From Tupaia tana (lineage: Eukaryota > Chordata > Mammalia > Scandentia > Tupaiidae): DNA of 64,000 bases. The translations under genes were made by a program, and so were the position numbers. Shown here in pieces: positions 20,672 to 31,566 of this stretch; the first letter of the stretch is position 1, and each line of letters opens with the position of its first letter. The stretch lies in NCBI GenBank assembly GCA_026018925.1, contig JAKSZU010000011.1, positions 12,163,485 through 12,227,484 of the forward strand. Direction: 5' to 3'. The notes under the pieces were generated by a model. That model saw only the letters and a list, made by a program, of their open reading frames with translations, ran no database searches and had not been told where the DNA came from.

Positions 20672-20902
20672 CCCTTCTTTTCTTTTTAATGGTTTTTGTG
20701 ATAGGGCGTGTGCGCTCACCAGAGAGGCAGAGGGACAGAAAGCAAGAAATCACCCCCCAGGGGGGATGGCCATGCCTCAGTCCCTTCTCCTCCATTCTCC
20801 TCTCGGGATCTTGGGCATGCACGCACATGCCACCAGGTCCAGGACTCGAACTGTGGTCGACTACATGGGAGTCCAGTAGCCATTATGCCATCTGCTGGTC
20901 CC
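20672..20902 (-). mobile_element. SINE-A with internal deletion
   Basis: Young copy with a perfect 12-bp TSD tgtcctgatctg (20660-20671 and 20903-20914). It lacks the segment between the gcacgcacatg and ccaccaggtcc motifs that other copies carry (about 20 bp). Confidence 0.95.
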
Positions 20903-20914
20903 TGTCCTGATCTG

Positions 20915-21010
20915 TCTTAAGAGCCTCTGTATTCTCTCCACAGATGAGGATGATAATAGCGTCTTCCTTGATCTGTTGGGTGGATAACATTACATGAGAC
21001 GCAGGAAACA
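20915..21010 (+). repeat. MIR fragment
   Basis: cagatgaggatgataatagc, gtggataacattacatgaga and gagcacgccagg fit the 3' half of MIR. Confidence 0.5.
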
Positions 21011-21504
21011 GGCAGTAGGGCTCAGCCCACACCGAGCACGCCAGGAAAGGGCCTTGTCATTTCTGCAGCAGAGTGGGGATGTAGAGGCCCCAGGCAAGGA
21101 CAGGACGGCTTTGAGAAGGAAGGGATGAGCCCTGCTACCAGGCATGGAAGAGAAAGGCCCCACAAGGTGGAATGTGGACCCAGAAAGCCAGGAGTCAATG
21201 AATGCGAGGGAGAAGCACACTGTCAGCCACCTTGGGAAGCCCAGAGCATGCCACAGTCCTAAACAGAAAAGCATCCTAGTGATTGCCATTAGGATGCAGG
21301 CTGGGTTGCCTCAGTTTCCCCCAAGTTTGACACAAAACCGACCATGGTGAGTCCTGTTGTAGATGTCCAGCCGTATCTACTGGTCTCGGTGAACATTTTC
21401 GCTTCCCTGGAGCTTCTGCCCTTGTGTATCTCGTGATATGACTTATAGGTCACAGGGTCCTTTGATGTAAACTGTCTCTGTGGGACACAGACTTTTTGTT
21501 TTTG
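21011..21504. other. Single-copy intron, no feature recognised
   Basis: No repeat or exon found before the L1M boundary. Confidence 0.45.
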
Positions 21505-21875
21505 TCTTTTTTTTGTTTTTGTTTTTGTGGTGAAATGTACCTAACAAAATCTACCATTTTCACCACCTAGCTCTTTAGTGTACGGTTCAGTGGCACCGAG
21601 TACTCTCACGTGGTTGTGCAACCATCATACCATCCCGCTCCAGAATGTTTTCATCGTGCATGACGGAAACTTGGTACCCATTGCCCAAGAGCACCCCTGC
21701 CCTCCCCAGCCCCCAACAGCCACCATGCTGCTTTCTGTCTGAGTTTGACTGCTCGGGGTACCTCATGGAAGTGCAATCATGCAGGATCGTCATTTTCTGG
21801 CTGCCTCGTTTCACTGAGCGTAATGTCTTTAAGGTTCATTCATATCATAGTATGTGTCAGAATTAATTCCTTCCT

Positions 21876-22110
21876 TTTTTTTTTTTTTTTTTTAAGTTTT
21901 TGCCACAAAGCATATTCATTCGCCAGAGAGAGACAGAGAGAGGGAAAGTGAGAAATCATCCCCCGAGGGAGGATACCATGCCACAATCCCTTCTCCTCCT
22001 GGGGTTTTGGGCATGCACACACACACGCCTGGTGTGATTTTTCAAGCCACCAGATCTAGGACTTGAACCACTGTCCACCATGTGGGAATCCTTTAACCAC
22101 TAGCCCACCA
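21876..22110 (-). mobile_element. SINE-A inside L1M
   Basis: Poly-T, tttttgccacaaagcatatt, ccttctcctcctggggtttt, ccaccagatctaggacttga and ccactagcccacc. The flanks taattccttccttttt recur on both sides. Confidence 0.9.
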
Positions 22111-22154
22111 TAATTCCTTCCTTTTTTACAGTAGAATAATACTCCATTTTTTTC

Positions 22155-22384
22155 TTTCCACTGGCTTAAATATAAAAACTTTAAGGTTATTTGATTCCTT
22201 CCATGAGTGAGAGAGACAGAGACCATCCCTGATAAGGTCTTAATGCCATGATCCACCCCCACGCTCTGCCAGCCCAGATCACACACGTGCTCTGCATACT
22301 CAGGAAGTCTCCAGTTGCAAACCTCCCCAACGTGGGTCAGGCTCACCAGCATCGCGTTTTACTGCTGTGCCACCTACTGGCCCT
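22155..22384 (-). mobile_element. SINE-B inside L1M
   Basis: tgattccttccatgagtgag, accatccctgataaggtctt, tgatccacccccacgctctg, acctccccaacgtgggtcag, tcgcgttttactgctgtgcc, acctactggccc. Confidence 0.85.
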
Positions 22385-22578
22385 TCCATTGTTTTCATCA
22401 CACTGCACTGTGTTAATACTTACCCACTGACGGACACTCAGGTGTTTTCCCCATTTAGCTATTGCAGATAATGCTACCAGGAGCAGAGTGTATAAATATC
22501 TCTTTACACCCTGTTTTCAGTTCTTTTGGGCACTTGCCAAAAAGTAGAATTGCTAGACCATACAGTAATTCAACGCTT

Positions 22579-22827
22579 AATTTTTTTTTCCATAAAGTAT
22601 GTGTGCTCATCATAGAAAGACAAAGACAGGGAAAGTGAGAAATCACCCCCCACAGGGATGGCCACGATGCAATTCCTCTTCCTTCATTCTCCTCATGGGA
22701 TTTTGGGCACACATGCACACATGCCTGGCATGTTTTTTTTTATCCAAGCCATTAGGTCCAGGATTTGAACTGCAGCGAACAATGTGGGAGTCCAGTGCCT
22801 TAACTACCATACCATCTGCTGGCCCCT
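22579..22827 (-). mobile_element. SINE-A inside L1M
   Basis: T run, tccataaagtatgtgtgctc, agaaatcaccccccacaggg, atggccacgatgcaattcct, ggtccaggatttgaactgca, taccatctgctggcccc. Confidence 0.9.
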
Positions 22828-22945
22828 AGGTTTAGTTATTTTCAGGAGTTACCATACTGTTTTCCATAGGGACTGCACCATTTTACATTCCCCCAAGGGT
22901 TTCAGATTCTCTATATCCTCACCAACACTTGTTCTTTTCTGGTCC

Positions 22946-22984
<39 letters not shown>

Positions 22985-23200
22985 GATGGTGATAGCATGC
23001 ATGTGAAAGGGAGACAGAGCGTGTGAGTGTGTGTGTGTGTGTGTATGTGGTTGGGGGGGGGGTCTCGCTATTCTGCAATGCGCTTTCCCTAGCCTTTCAC
23101 CTCCTCAGATCCTGGGTAGCCACCCAGGTTTTGAGCCATCTGAAGATCTGAGCTCTCAGTTGGCCATGTGATCCCCAACCTTGCAGGGCCCTGCCTTTCC
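22946..23200 (-). mobile_element. Diverged SINE-like insertion inside L1M
   Basis: A T run of about 35, then gagacagagcgtgtgagtg, a (GT) run and G9, and at the far end ctctcagttggccatgtgat. The T run and the ggccatgtg motif suggest an old SINE-A, but the middle is not recognisable. Confidence 0.45.
22947..22981. repeat. Poly-T tract (35)
   Basis: An uninterrupted T run, the likely A tail of a minus-strand SINE. Confidence 0.95.
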
Positions 23201-23355
23201 TGCTGCATTAGAGCAGGTGAGCCTCGTTGTTGTTTTGATTTGCATTTCCCTGTTGTAGTCACTAATGATGTTGAGCGTTTTTCATGTGCATAGGGGCTAT
23301 TTTTGTATCTTCTTAGGAGAACTGTCCTTTGCTCATTTTTAAATGGGATTGTTCG

Positions 23356-23626
23356 CAGAAACCAGCTGTTAGCGTAATGGCTATGTTGCTGGACTCCCAC
23401 GTAGTTGACCACAGTTCGCGTCCCGGACCCAGTGGCTTAAAACTCACGCTGGGCGCGTGTGCGTGCGTGCCCAAGATCCCGAGAGGAGAATGGAGGAGAA
23501 GGGATTGCGGCGTGGCCATCCCCTCTGGGGGGTGATTTCTCACTTTCTGTCTCTCTGTCTCTCTCTGTCTGTCTGGTGAGCGCACGCGCCCTATAGCGGA
23601 AACCTCTCCAAAAAAAAAAAAAAAAA
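23356..23626 (+). mobile_element. SINE-A, young copy inside L1M
   Basis: Full length, with A box tagcgtaatgg, B box ggttcgcgtcc variant (agttcgcgtcc), 16-20 A tail. Perfect 11-bp TSD gggattgttcg at 23345-23355 and 23627-23637. Confidence 0.96.
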
Positions 23627-23689
23627 GGGATTGTTCGGTTTTTATTGCTCAGTCTAGACTTTCTTTTTCTGGGCCCAAGGAAACGACAC

Positions 23690-23963
23690 CTCTTATTCTT
23701 CTAGCCACTGCTAATAGTAACCACAATGATAGTAGCTCTTATTGAACACTTATGTCATCCTTGCTCTAGCTGAATGTTTATGTGAGGGCTTTTCCCATTT
23801 TATTTTTATTTATTTATTTATTTTTAGGTATTAGCCATAGGGCTCATCCACTTGCTGGAGAGAAATAGAGAGACCATGAGAAGGAAAGTGAGAAATCCCT
23901 CCCTCCTAGGGAGAATGGTCATGCCACAATCCCTTCTCCTTCATTCTCTTCCCAGGATCTTGG

Positions 23964-24004
<41 letters not shown>

Positions 24005-24205
24005 TGGCATGATTTTTCAAGCCAGGTCCAGGACTCGAACTGTGGTTGGCTATGTGGGAGCTCAGCACCATAGCCACTATGCAACCTATGGCCCTACCCT
24101 TTATGCCTCACAACAACCTTTTGAGAAAAATATTGTGGTCATCTCCATCTTATGCTTGAAAATATCAAAGCCTAGAGGCCTTGCCGAAGGAATCACATCT
24201 AGTAT
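23690..24205 (-). repeat. MIR interrupted by a SINE
   Basis: gtagctcttattgaacactt and catccttgctctagctgaat on the left and cctcacaacaaccttttgag, atctccatcttatgcttgaa and ggccttgccgaagg on the right are consecutive parts of MIR in reverse. Confidence 0.7.
23800..24096 (-). mobile_element. SINE-A with a (CA)n expansion
   Basis: tattagccatagggctcatc, agaatggtcatgccacaatc, then the usual gcacgcacaca stretch has grown into (CA)17 at about 23967-24001, then tctggcatgatttttcaagc and ctatggccc. Confidence 0.9.
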
Positions 24206-24208
24206 GAG

Positions 24209-24312
24209 GGATCTTCACATAGTTCATGGATCATGTATAGTGTGAAGAAGCTATGTATTTTTTCAAGCTTTTTTGCATCAAAATAAACTCATATTTTACT
24301 TCTATTTTTTTC
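24209..24312 (-). mobile_element. RTE/BovB-like tail element, copy 3
   Basis: The reverse complement of the 4230 and 14451 copies: agttcatggatcatgtatag, gctatgtattttttcaagc and gcatcaaaataaactcatat. Confidence 0.5.
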
Positions 24313-24445
24313 CCCAAACTATTTTTTAATTACTAGAGGGTGTATGCTAGAGAGGTGGGGAAAGAAAGAGAAAGGGAGAGGAAGAAATACCCTCTAAAGG
24401 GGCATAATTGCATTGCAAGGATCCGGTTCCCTGCCTAAACTCAGT
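24313..24445 (-). mobile_element. SINE-A, old truncated copy
   Basis: tttttaattactagagggtg, gaagaaataccctctaaagg and gcattgcaaggatccggttc, with the middle missing. Confidence 0.55.
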
Positions 24446-27085
24446 TGGTGGATGAAGTATTGCTCATGGAGTCTGGTCCTTTCTTCACTTATAACTCACA
24501 GCGTTGTGGTCCTCTGGCCCTTGGACCCTGAGACACCTCATTATCCTCCCTTTTCAGAGGTTGGTGGTCCTGAGGATCAAGTAAAGGCCAGAGACCTCCG
24601 TGGTGACACTCTGGGGCAGCAGCTTTCCAGCCTGGACAGATCTGGTGGTTCTTTGAGTGAGAGAATACTCTCCATTCTTTTTATGTTGGTCGTTATCTGC
24701 CCTTGAGTTCATACAGCTGGGCCTGGGTCTGGGGCCAGAGCCGTGACTTAGGGTTGGGGAGAAATTGGCAGAAGTATTTCCCAGCAGGGCTTAGGCAGGC
24801 CCAGAGAGTCCCGCCTAAAATCCAGTGGACAAAGCGGCCCTTGTCCACAGCCCGGAGGTGGGAGGCATCTGGTCAGTGACACAAGCTTGGCTATTGTATG
24901 TCGTGACCTCGGCCAACTTTTCTTAGCTGAGAAAGGGGAAAGAGCGAAAGCGTGGAAAAAAAAAAAAAGGTGAAAAGCTTCCAGAAACTTTGTATCTGGA
25001 AAGTCCAGAATGAGTTGTTGATTTCCCAACGAGCACGGGAGCAGATTTGGAAGGAACTGTGCAACGTAGTGGGTTCTTTGTGAAAGCACAGCAATGAGAA
25101 AAGCCACAGCAACATCCTCCGGGTGCCCAGAACACGGGCCCCGGGGCAGATGTGCGCCTTAGCCCTGTTTTCTGCAGAGGGTGCAAAACTGGAAGTGGCG
25201 TGGCCCTGAGCCTGGGGCTTCAGACGAGACCTGGGACTCTCCTCCGAGGTAGCAGCCCCTGGAGAAGATTAGCCGTTCTCTGATGGTAAGAATCCATTCT
25301 GCTCGCCTGCAGAAGTGTGCTCAGCTGGCTCTTTGCCCGTCCCTAACGTGACGTCGACATTTTAAAGAGGTAGTTCGGAAATCCTTCTGAGGATTGGGCT
25401 CTAGCTGTGTGGCGTTTGGAAGATCTGAGCAGGCAGCATGGGCAGGTTGGGGGACATTTTTTTCATAGGCCCAAGGCACTGGCAGAGAGAAGAGAAGACC
25501 TGGCTGTTGTATGAGAAATCAGAAGAGGATGGGAAAGGATTTGGAGAGGGCTGTGTGTGGAAAGGAGGGGAGTCTTGGCTGCCCCGGGAGGAGTGTAGAT
25601 GGAGGCGTGTGATGGAGAAGCAGAAGGGTGATGTGGATTTATCCTCTGGGGATTGGAGTCCAAACCTTGCTTCCTCCTTCTAACTTTGCCCAAATATAAA
25701 ACTTAGCATCTGCCTATCTGTCTGGTTGCTTCTACCTGATGGCCTAATTCCACCTGGGATGCTGCAAGGCCTTGTGGGAGAGATACAGCCCCCATGATGG
25801 TAAGGCACGCTGCCGGTTCCCCAGAAATGGTTGAGGTAGCTGGGGGTCTGCTGGGTGGCATGGTTCCAGATGTGGCTGAAGCTCCTTTCCAGGTTAGGGG
25901 TGTCTGCAGCGTTGATGACAAAGCCTTTCTGAGACTTTGGGGCAGGATGGCCTTGTTTCACCAGCCTTTCCACCTTCGGAAGTTGGGCCTCCCCTTTCTT
26001 TGGAAAATGAGACTTCTCAGCTAGAAACTTTTGGCGACAGCTCTTGGGTGGCTGTGCGGGTTCTGAGAGGTCCGGTGTACAGAGAAAGGCTAGTCAGTTT
26101 CTGAGCGTGATCTCCCTCGAAGACACACTCTCCTACCTGGCTGGGCCAGTCGGCACCGCTGATTTTGGTGTGGCATCCAAGACAGGCCTGACCCAGTGCC
26201 AAGAGAAGAGAGGGTGCTTGTTAACCAGGAGCACCCTCTAATGGGCCAGTTGGCTTTCTAGGAAGGTCCATGCAGGGCTTTGCTAAGGTTAACTTGCACC
26301 TGAATTCCCCGGGGACCTTTAAAATGCAAAAATCTGGTGCTGGGTGTGACCTGTGGCTGCATTTGTAGCCAGATCCACGCTGCCAGTGCAGGGACCACCC
26401 TGGAGGATTATTGGCGTAAGGAGTCCGGCACTGCCCATGTTACTGCCCAAGATCCGACTGCAAAGTGCTGGGAGTCCTGGCAGGTCGGGCTGTGTGTGGA
26501 TTGTGGCGGGAGGTTCCTGGGCAGGAGAGAAGCGGAGAGGGTGGGCATAAAGGGCACGTATGGAGCTGGGAAGAGCTCACATCACACTCTTGGAGAAGGG
26601 GCGTGTGGGGTGCAGATGCAGTTGGGAGCCATTCCCCAGCTGAAGTGGACTCTGTTTGGGGTGCAATGTGAGTGGTGAGCCAGATTCCCTATCAGCTAGG
26701 GAGCCCCACCTTTGGTGTATGTGGTGTAAATTCTGACTTTGGAGGGTGACAGCTGATGGATGTAGAGACAGGCCCGTGGTGCTAGGACAGATTCCAGTGG
26801 CCAGGCAAACAGAGCTCGGGTCTTGAGTGTGACTCAGGGAAGTGACAGCAGAAGGGTGGACACAGGGCCATCAGGACAGAGGTGGGAGCAAAGCTGCGAG
26901 GTGGCCTCAGGTGTTTGGGGCACGGGCCTCGTTCGAGGAACAGGCTCCAGCATCTGAAGTGTACGTCTATGTTGAAATGTCACTTTTTGTTTCCTCCTAC
27001 AAAAGTGACACATCCTTAAAAGAGATACACTAATACTGATATTTAGAGTCATCAAGTATTAGGCTATGTATATTAAAACTAAGCC
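24446..27085. other. Long single-copy intron segment
   Basis: About 2.6 kb without a clear SINE. A short MER5-like piece may lie at about 26290-26345. A CRE-like tgacgtcg is at 25349-25356. I see no exon with a recognisable family and sound splice sites. Confidence 0.5.
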
Positions 27086-27089
27086 CTTG

Positions 27090-27205
27090 GAAACCATCTG
27101 GTTCAACTTCTGCATTTTAGAGATGAGGAAATCGAGGCCTCTGCCAGCAGAGATGAGAAAGATTGCCCAAGAGCTCACAGCAAGACCGCGGCAACTTCAG
27201 ACCTG
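27090..27205 (-). repeat. MIR fragment
   Basis: cattttagagatgaggaaat, cgaggcc, agattgcccaagagctcaca and gcaagac are the MIR core in reverse. Confidence 0.7.
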
Positions 27206-27224
27206 GCCCCAGGCCCCCCAGTTT

Positions 27225-27514
27225 TGTTGTTTTTTGTTTTGTTTTGTTTTGTTTTTTAATATTATTTTTGAGAAGTTTTTGCTATAGGGCATGTGCACTT
27301 GCCAGAAAGACAGAGAGAGACAGAGAGACAGAAAGTGAGAAATCACCCCCCAGGGGGGATGGCAATGCCGCAGTCCCTTCTCCTCCTTTCTTCTCTCGGA
27401 ATCTTGGGCACGCACGCGTGCCCGGTGTGAGTTTAAGCCACCAGGTCCGGGACTCGAACCGCAGTCGTCTACATGGGAGTCCAGCAACATAGCCATTACG
27501 TTAATTGCTGGTCC
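27225..27514 (-). mobile_element. SINE-A, young copy
   Basis: A (gtttt)n tail, ttttgctatagggcatgtgc, caccccccaggggggatgg, ttgctggtccc. The flanking cccccagttttt is repeated, but the distal copy has expanded to C18 (27519-27536). Confidence 0.93.
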
Positions 27515-27518
27515 CAGA

Positions 27519-27536
27519 CCCCCCCCCCCCCCCCCC
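27519..27536. repeat. Poly-C tract in a SINE target-site copy
   Basis: C18 before agttttt. The proximal copy of the same target (near 27215-27225) has C6, so the tract expanded after insertion. Confidence 0.9.
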
Positions 27537-27540
27537 AGTT

Positions 27541-28321
27541 TTTATCCCATGTGTTTTGCATGGTGCCGTGGGGCATGGAAGATCCCAGACCTCAACAGTG
27601 AGACCCGTGGCTGTCACCCTTTGTCTGATTTATACACATCCATAGCAGAGGCTCCAGAAATGCCAACCCAATTAGGATGGTGGAATCGCACCCTTTACTA
27701 ACTGGGAAACTGTTCAGCCCCTGTTTAGACTTAATCTCTTTCCAGTGCTCATGGTTCAGAGCCAATTAGGTACTGTCTCTCCAAGTCAGAAGTCTTTGAT
27801 TAGAATCACTTGGAGCACAGGCCGTCAGCACTGCAGAGTCACTGAACAAGTCTCCATGGTGAAAAGACTCGCTGCTTCCGTTTTCTTTTGGTGCCCGCAG
27901 GCCCACTGCAGCCAGCAGCTAGCAACCGCAGAGCCAGGCCAGCTGGATTGCGGCCACGGGCAAGCCTTCAGAGGCATCCACCTTTATGCCCTAATGAGCT
28001 CCAGCCTGCCTGTCTTGAAAACGGCACCAACTCCCCGAGGAAGCCTGCTTTTGCCCCCTGGAGCATCTGTGGGTAGCAGCTGTGTCACTTGTGCTTGAAG
28101 TCGCTTTCTGGTGGGCAGGCTGCTTTGCATGAGATCCAGGCTCGCCACGTACAACCCTTCCTCACTTCTGCACTTCTTCAATCCATGTGAGCCGAACAGG
28201 CTGCTTGGTAAATTTGGTTAGAAAGTTTTCTTCCGAGGCCTAACAACTTTAGAAAGTGCTAGAAACAATGCAGAAGGCATTTTGGGGGTTTTGTAAAAGG
28301 AAGACAAGGGACCATGTTATG
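27541..28321. other. Single-copy intron, no feature recognised
   Basis: No repeat or exon found. Confidence 0.5.
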
Positions 28322-28672
28322 CAGTACAGATGCTCTTCGGCTTAGGATGGGGTTTGTCCTGATAAACCCATTGTAAGTTGACCTAAGCTACCAAACCCAA
28401 GCTACCATCATAGCTTTACTTATCCTACCTCAAATGTGCTCTGAGCACTTCACATCAGCCTGCAGTCGGGCAAAATTACCAAACACAAAGTCCAGTTTAT
28501 AACGAAGTGTGGGGCATCTCATGTAATGGGGTATAACATTTCATGAGTACTGTACTGAAACAGGATGGTTCTATGGGCACTGGAAGGGCACTTTCTACTG
28601 AACGCATGTGGCTTTCACACCACCAGAGTTGAAAAGCGTGAAGTCAAGCCGTCATTAAGTCAGGCACTGTCT
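28322..28672 (+). mobile_element. Pogo/Tigger-group (MER2-like) DNA transposon
   Basis: tgctcttcggcttaggatgg, gataaacccattgtaagttg, tagctttacttatcctacct, ctgcagtcgggcaaaatta, tctcatgtaatgggg, tactgtactgaaacagg and gtgaagtcaagccgtcatta follow the order of this element family as I know it. Non-coding remnant. Confidence 0.75.
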
Positions 28673-28740
28673 TTCTTTCCTTTCCTTTCCTTTTCTTTCC
28701 CCCCTACCCTTTTGTCTTCCTTCCTTTCTTTCTCTTTTGT
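28673..28740. repeat. Pyrimidine-rich low-complexity tract
   Basis: (ctttc)-type runs interrupted by cccccta. Confidence 0.85.
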
Positions 28741-28794
28741 TCAACACTAAGTATTGGTAAAACCCTCTCCTTCCCAGGTTTACCTCTACAAAGG

Positions 28795-29067
28795 TTTTTT
28801 TTTTTTTTTTTTTTTTTAAGAGGTTTTTGCTATAGGGCACGTGCGCTCGCCAGAAAGACTGAGAGAGACAGAGAGATAGAAAGCAAGAAATCACCCCCCA
28901 GGGGGGATGGCCATGCTGCAATCCCTTCTCCTCCATTCTCCTCTCGGCATCTTGGGCACGCACGCACACGCACCTGGCGTGAGTTTAAGCCACCGGGTCT
29001 GGGACTCGAACCACAGTCAACTACATGGGAGTTCAGTGACATAGCCATTATGCTAACTGCTGGTCCC
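28795..29067 (-). mobile_element. SINE-A, young copy
   Basis: T20 tail, ttttgctatagggcacgtgc, caccccccaggggggatgg, actgctggtccc. TSD ttacct(c/t)tacaaagg at 28780-28794 and 29069-29083. Confidence 0.95.
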
Positions 29068-29083
29068 TTTACCTTTACAAAGG

Positions 29084-29504
29084 GAAATTTGATCAGGAAT
29101 GATTTAGAGAGAACTTCACCTTCCCGGGAACTCCTTAGGGAAGTGTGTTACAGTGAACGGTCTTCAAAATGGCTGTCAAAAGTGTCTTTGAGGGCAGGAC
29201 CATTGTAGATATAAACCAGCACAGAAACTCTAGGATGTAGCAGGAAGTCATTCACCTTTAGGACTCAGAGAATTGGCAGACTGCAGCCCAGCTCCTTCCT
29301 AGTGACAAGGACATTTGGGCACTAACTGGTCGTGGTAGTGACTTGGCGCGAAGGGGAGGAGAATGTCAGTGTGTTGGGCCTCCCCGTATGGACCTGCAGT
29401 AATGAATGTCCACAGTCTCATATCATGGTTAAGGCATGGATTTTGTTTCCAATGTTTCTTAAATCACTTCCCTTAAATTAGCGTCTCATATAGCTTTACT
29501 TTGT
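29084..29504. other. Single-copy intron, no feature recognised
   Basis: Nothing identified. Confidence 0.45.
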
Positions 29505-29615
29505 TTTTAAGTTTATTTATTTTCTATGAGGGAGAGAGAGAGAGAGATGAAGAGATAGACACCTCGACACGGTCCTACCTGACCCACTTCCAGCCTGGCC
29601 CCTTGGACAGCATTT
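29505..29615 (-). mobile_element. SINE-B, truncated minus copy
   Basis: agtttatttattttctatga, (gagaga) run, acacggtcctacctgaccca and cttccagcctggcccc: the 3' half only. Confidence 0.6.
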
Positions 29616-29839
29616 CCTACCAATTTCAAATTGGATTTTGGGCGTAAATGGAAGAATATCAAAGCCAAAAGGGTATGAGACCTCCTCTTCTTTAGACCTC
29701 AAAAGATCTGAGGGTAAACATGCAGGAAAAAAGTGGTTTCATGAGCATTTGTGTTCCTCGTCAGGTGGTCTCTGTCGGCTTTTAGCTGGTGTGGATGCTG
29801 CTTTTGCAAGTGGGGTTGGACATTTAAATGGCTTGACGT

Positions 29840-29995
29840 TTGCCTTGTGGTGGTTTCAGGCTGTTAGGAAAGATGTCCCACAGTGCTTGAGGGCTGGCAA
29901 CCCCTTTCTTTTGCAGATGAGGAAATAGAGGCCCAGAGAGACTAAAGGAACGACGTGTGTGGCCTTTCTGCCCAGGCCTGTGTTTTTTCTACTAC
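29840..29995 (-). repeat. MIR/L2 fragment
   Basis: cttttgcagatgaggaaata, gaggcccagagagactaaag and ctgcccaggcctgtg match the reverse MIR core. Confidence 0.55.
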
Positions 29996-30049
29996 TGCCT
30001 TTTCATCCCAAGTTGGAGGTGGGATATCAGGACAGCCCATGCTATTTCT

Positions 30050-30341
30050 TTTCTTTTCTTTTCTTTTCTCTTCTCTTCTCTTCTTTTCTTTTCTTAGAGT
30101 TTTTTGCTATAGGGCACATGCGTTGGCCGGAAATACAGAGAGACAGAGACAGAAAACGGGAAATCATCCTCCCAGGGGGGATGGCCACACCGCAATCCCT
30201 TCTCTTCCATTCTCCTCGTGGGGTCTTGGGCATGCACGCACACGCGCCTGGCGTGAGTCCAAGCCACCAGGTCCGGGACTCAAACCATGGTCAACTACTT
30301 GGGGATCCAGCGACATAGCCACTATACCAACTGCTGGTCCC
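30050..30341 (-). mobile_element. SINE-A
   Basis: A (tttct)n tail of about 55 bp, ttttgctatagggcacatgc, cctcccaggggggatggcc, actgctggtcc. TSD agcccatgctatttct / agcccacactatttct at 30034-30049 and 30342-30357. Confidence 0.93.
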
Positions 30342-30520
30342 AGCCCACACTATTTCTGTCTTGTAAGAGAAGGAGTAGAGAAACAAACCAGCTTTCTTCA
30401 ACGGCCCATTGGGAAGCAGAGAGCTTGGATGAAGCAGCTCTGTTGGTGAGCAGAATCACTCAGGTTTTCTGGCTTGACAGAAGCTGGAGCAGCTGTGGGG
30501 CACAGCCTACCTTACCCTCT

Positions 30521-30764
30521 GTGGTGGTGGTGGGTGGTTGTTTTGCTGTTTTAATTGCCAGAAGGCAGGCACATTTGCCAGGGAGAAGAAACTACCCCTA
30601 GTTAGGTGTGGTCGCGCCACAGTCCCTTCTCCATTCTTTCCATGCCATTGAGATCTGGGCACATGTACCCACCCGGTGCGTTTTTCAGGCCACAGAGGCC
30701 AGCATTCAAAATGCAGTCCCTCATATGCGATCTGGTTCCATTAACTACTAGGCCATGGGGCCAG
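30521..30764 (-). mobile_element. SINE-A, old diverged copy
   Basis: ttttaattgccagaaggcag, gccacagtcccttctccatt, gtgcgtttttcaggccacag, tactaggccatggggccagc. Flanks ccctaccttaccctct (from 30505) and ccctaccttgcccttt (from 30765). Confidence 0.8.
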
Positions 30765-30780
30765 CCCTACCTTGCCCTTT

Positions 30781-31046
30781 ATAAAAAAATAAAAATAAAA
30801 ATTTAAGGGTTTTGCTGTAGGGCTCATGCGCTCATGAGAGAGAAACAATGAGAGGGAAAGTGAGAAATCATCCCCAGGGGGATGGTCACACCGCAATCCT
30901 TTCTCCTCTCTTCTCTTCCTGGGACTTTGGGCACACATGCACACACATGCATTGAGTGTGGTTTTCAGGATGCCAGATCTGTGAATTGAACCACGGTCGG
31001 CCATGTGGGAGTCTCGTGCCTTAACCACCACACCACCTGCTGGCCC
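30781..31046 (-). mobile_element. SINE-A, adjacent copy
   Basis: Inserted at the distal target copy of the previous SINE; its own distal flank ccttgtccttttt repeats the target a third time. ggttttgctgtagggctcat, atccccagggggatggtc, acctgctggcccc. Confidence 0.88.
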
Positions 31047-31059
31047 CTGCCTTGTCCTT

Positions 31060-31283
31060 TTTAATTGTCTTGGAGAGCTAAGACCAGAGTGACCTTAGAA
31101 ATGGAACAAAGTCTATGGGATTTCTCTGGAGTTCCCCAGCCCCCTCCAGGTTTCAGGGTGGGGAAGCAGCCCCTGTTTTCATCCTATTCCTGGAACTCTT
31201 CCCTGTAGTTCAGGAGTAACTGTGAGACCACCCCCCCCCACACACACAGCCCCAAGTTCTGTGGTCCTAAAACATGTCACAAG
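31060..31283. other. Single-copy intron with a poly-C/(CA) patch
   Basis: C8 then (CA)5 at about 31231-31248. Nothing else recognised. Confidence 0.5.
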
Positions 31284-31566
31284 GGAACAGCAGATGGTGT
31301 AATGGTCACGTCACTGGACTCCCATGTAGTCGACAGTGGTTCATGTCCCAGACCAGGTGGCTTAAAACTCATGCCGGGCATGTGTGCGTGCATACCCAAA
31401 ATCCCCAGAGGAGAATGGAGGAGAAGGGACTGTGGTGTGGCCAACCCCCCCCCCACCCCCCACGGGGTGTGTGTGTGTGTTAATTTCTTACTTTTTGTCT
31501 CTCTGTCTCTTCAGAGAGCACACATGCCCTATAGCAAAAATCTCTCTAAAAAAATAAAAAATAAAA
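31284..31566 (+). mobile_element. SINE-A with expanded palindrome
   Basis: ggaacagcagatggtgtaat head, full core, but the C/G palindrome has become a long C run plus (GT)n at about 31444-31480. Tail of aaaataaaaaa units; flanks cacaaggg and cacaagac. Confidence 0.92.

Larger units (their letters stand above)
21505..23660 (-). mobile_element. L1M 3' fragment broken by several SINEs
   Basis: The pieces read in order through the reverse L1M 3' region: ggtgaaatgtacctaacaaa, tgtgcaaccatcataccatc, ctcatggaagtgcaatcatg, cttttgggcacttgccaaaa, ccataccgtttt-like text, tcctcaccaacacttgttct, gttttgatttgcatttccct. Between these lie four clear SINEs and one uncertain insertion, listed separately. About half of the span is later insertion. 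Confidence 0.85.

Noticed and set aside
25349-25356. CRE-like tgacgtcg as a promoter
   Set aside because: A single 7-of-8 match with no CpG island, TATA box or transcript evidence around it.
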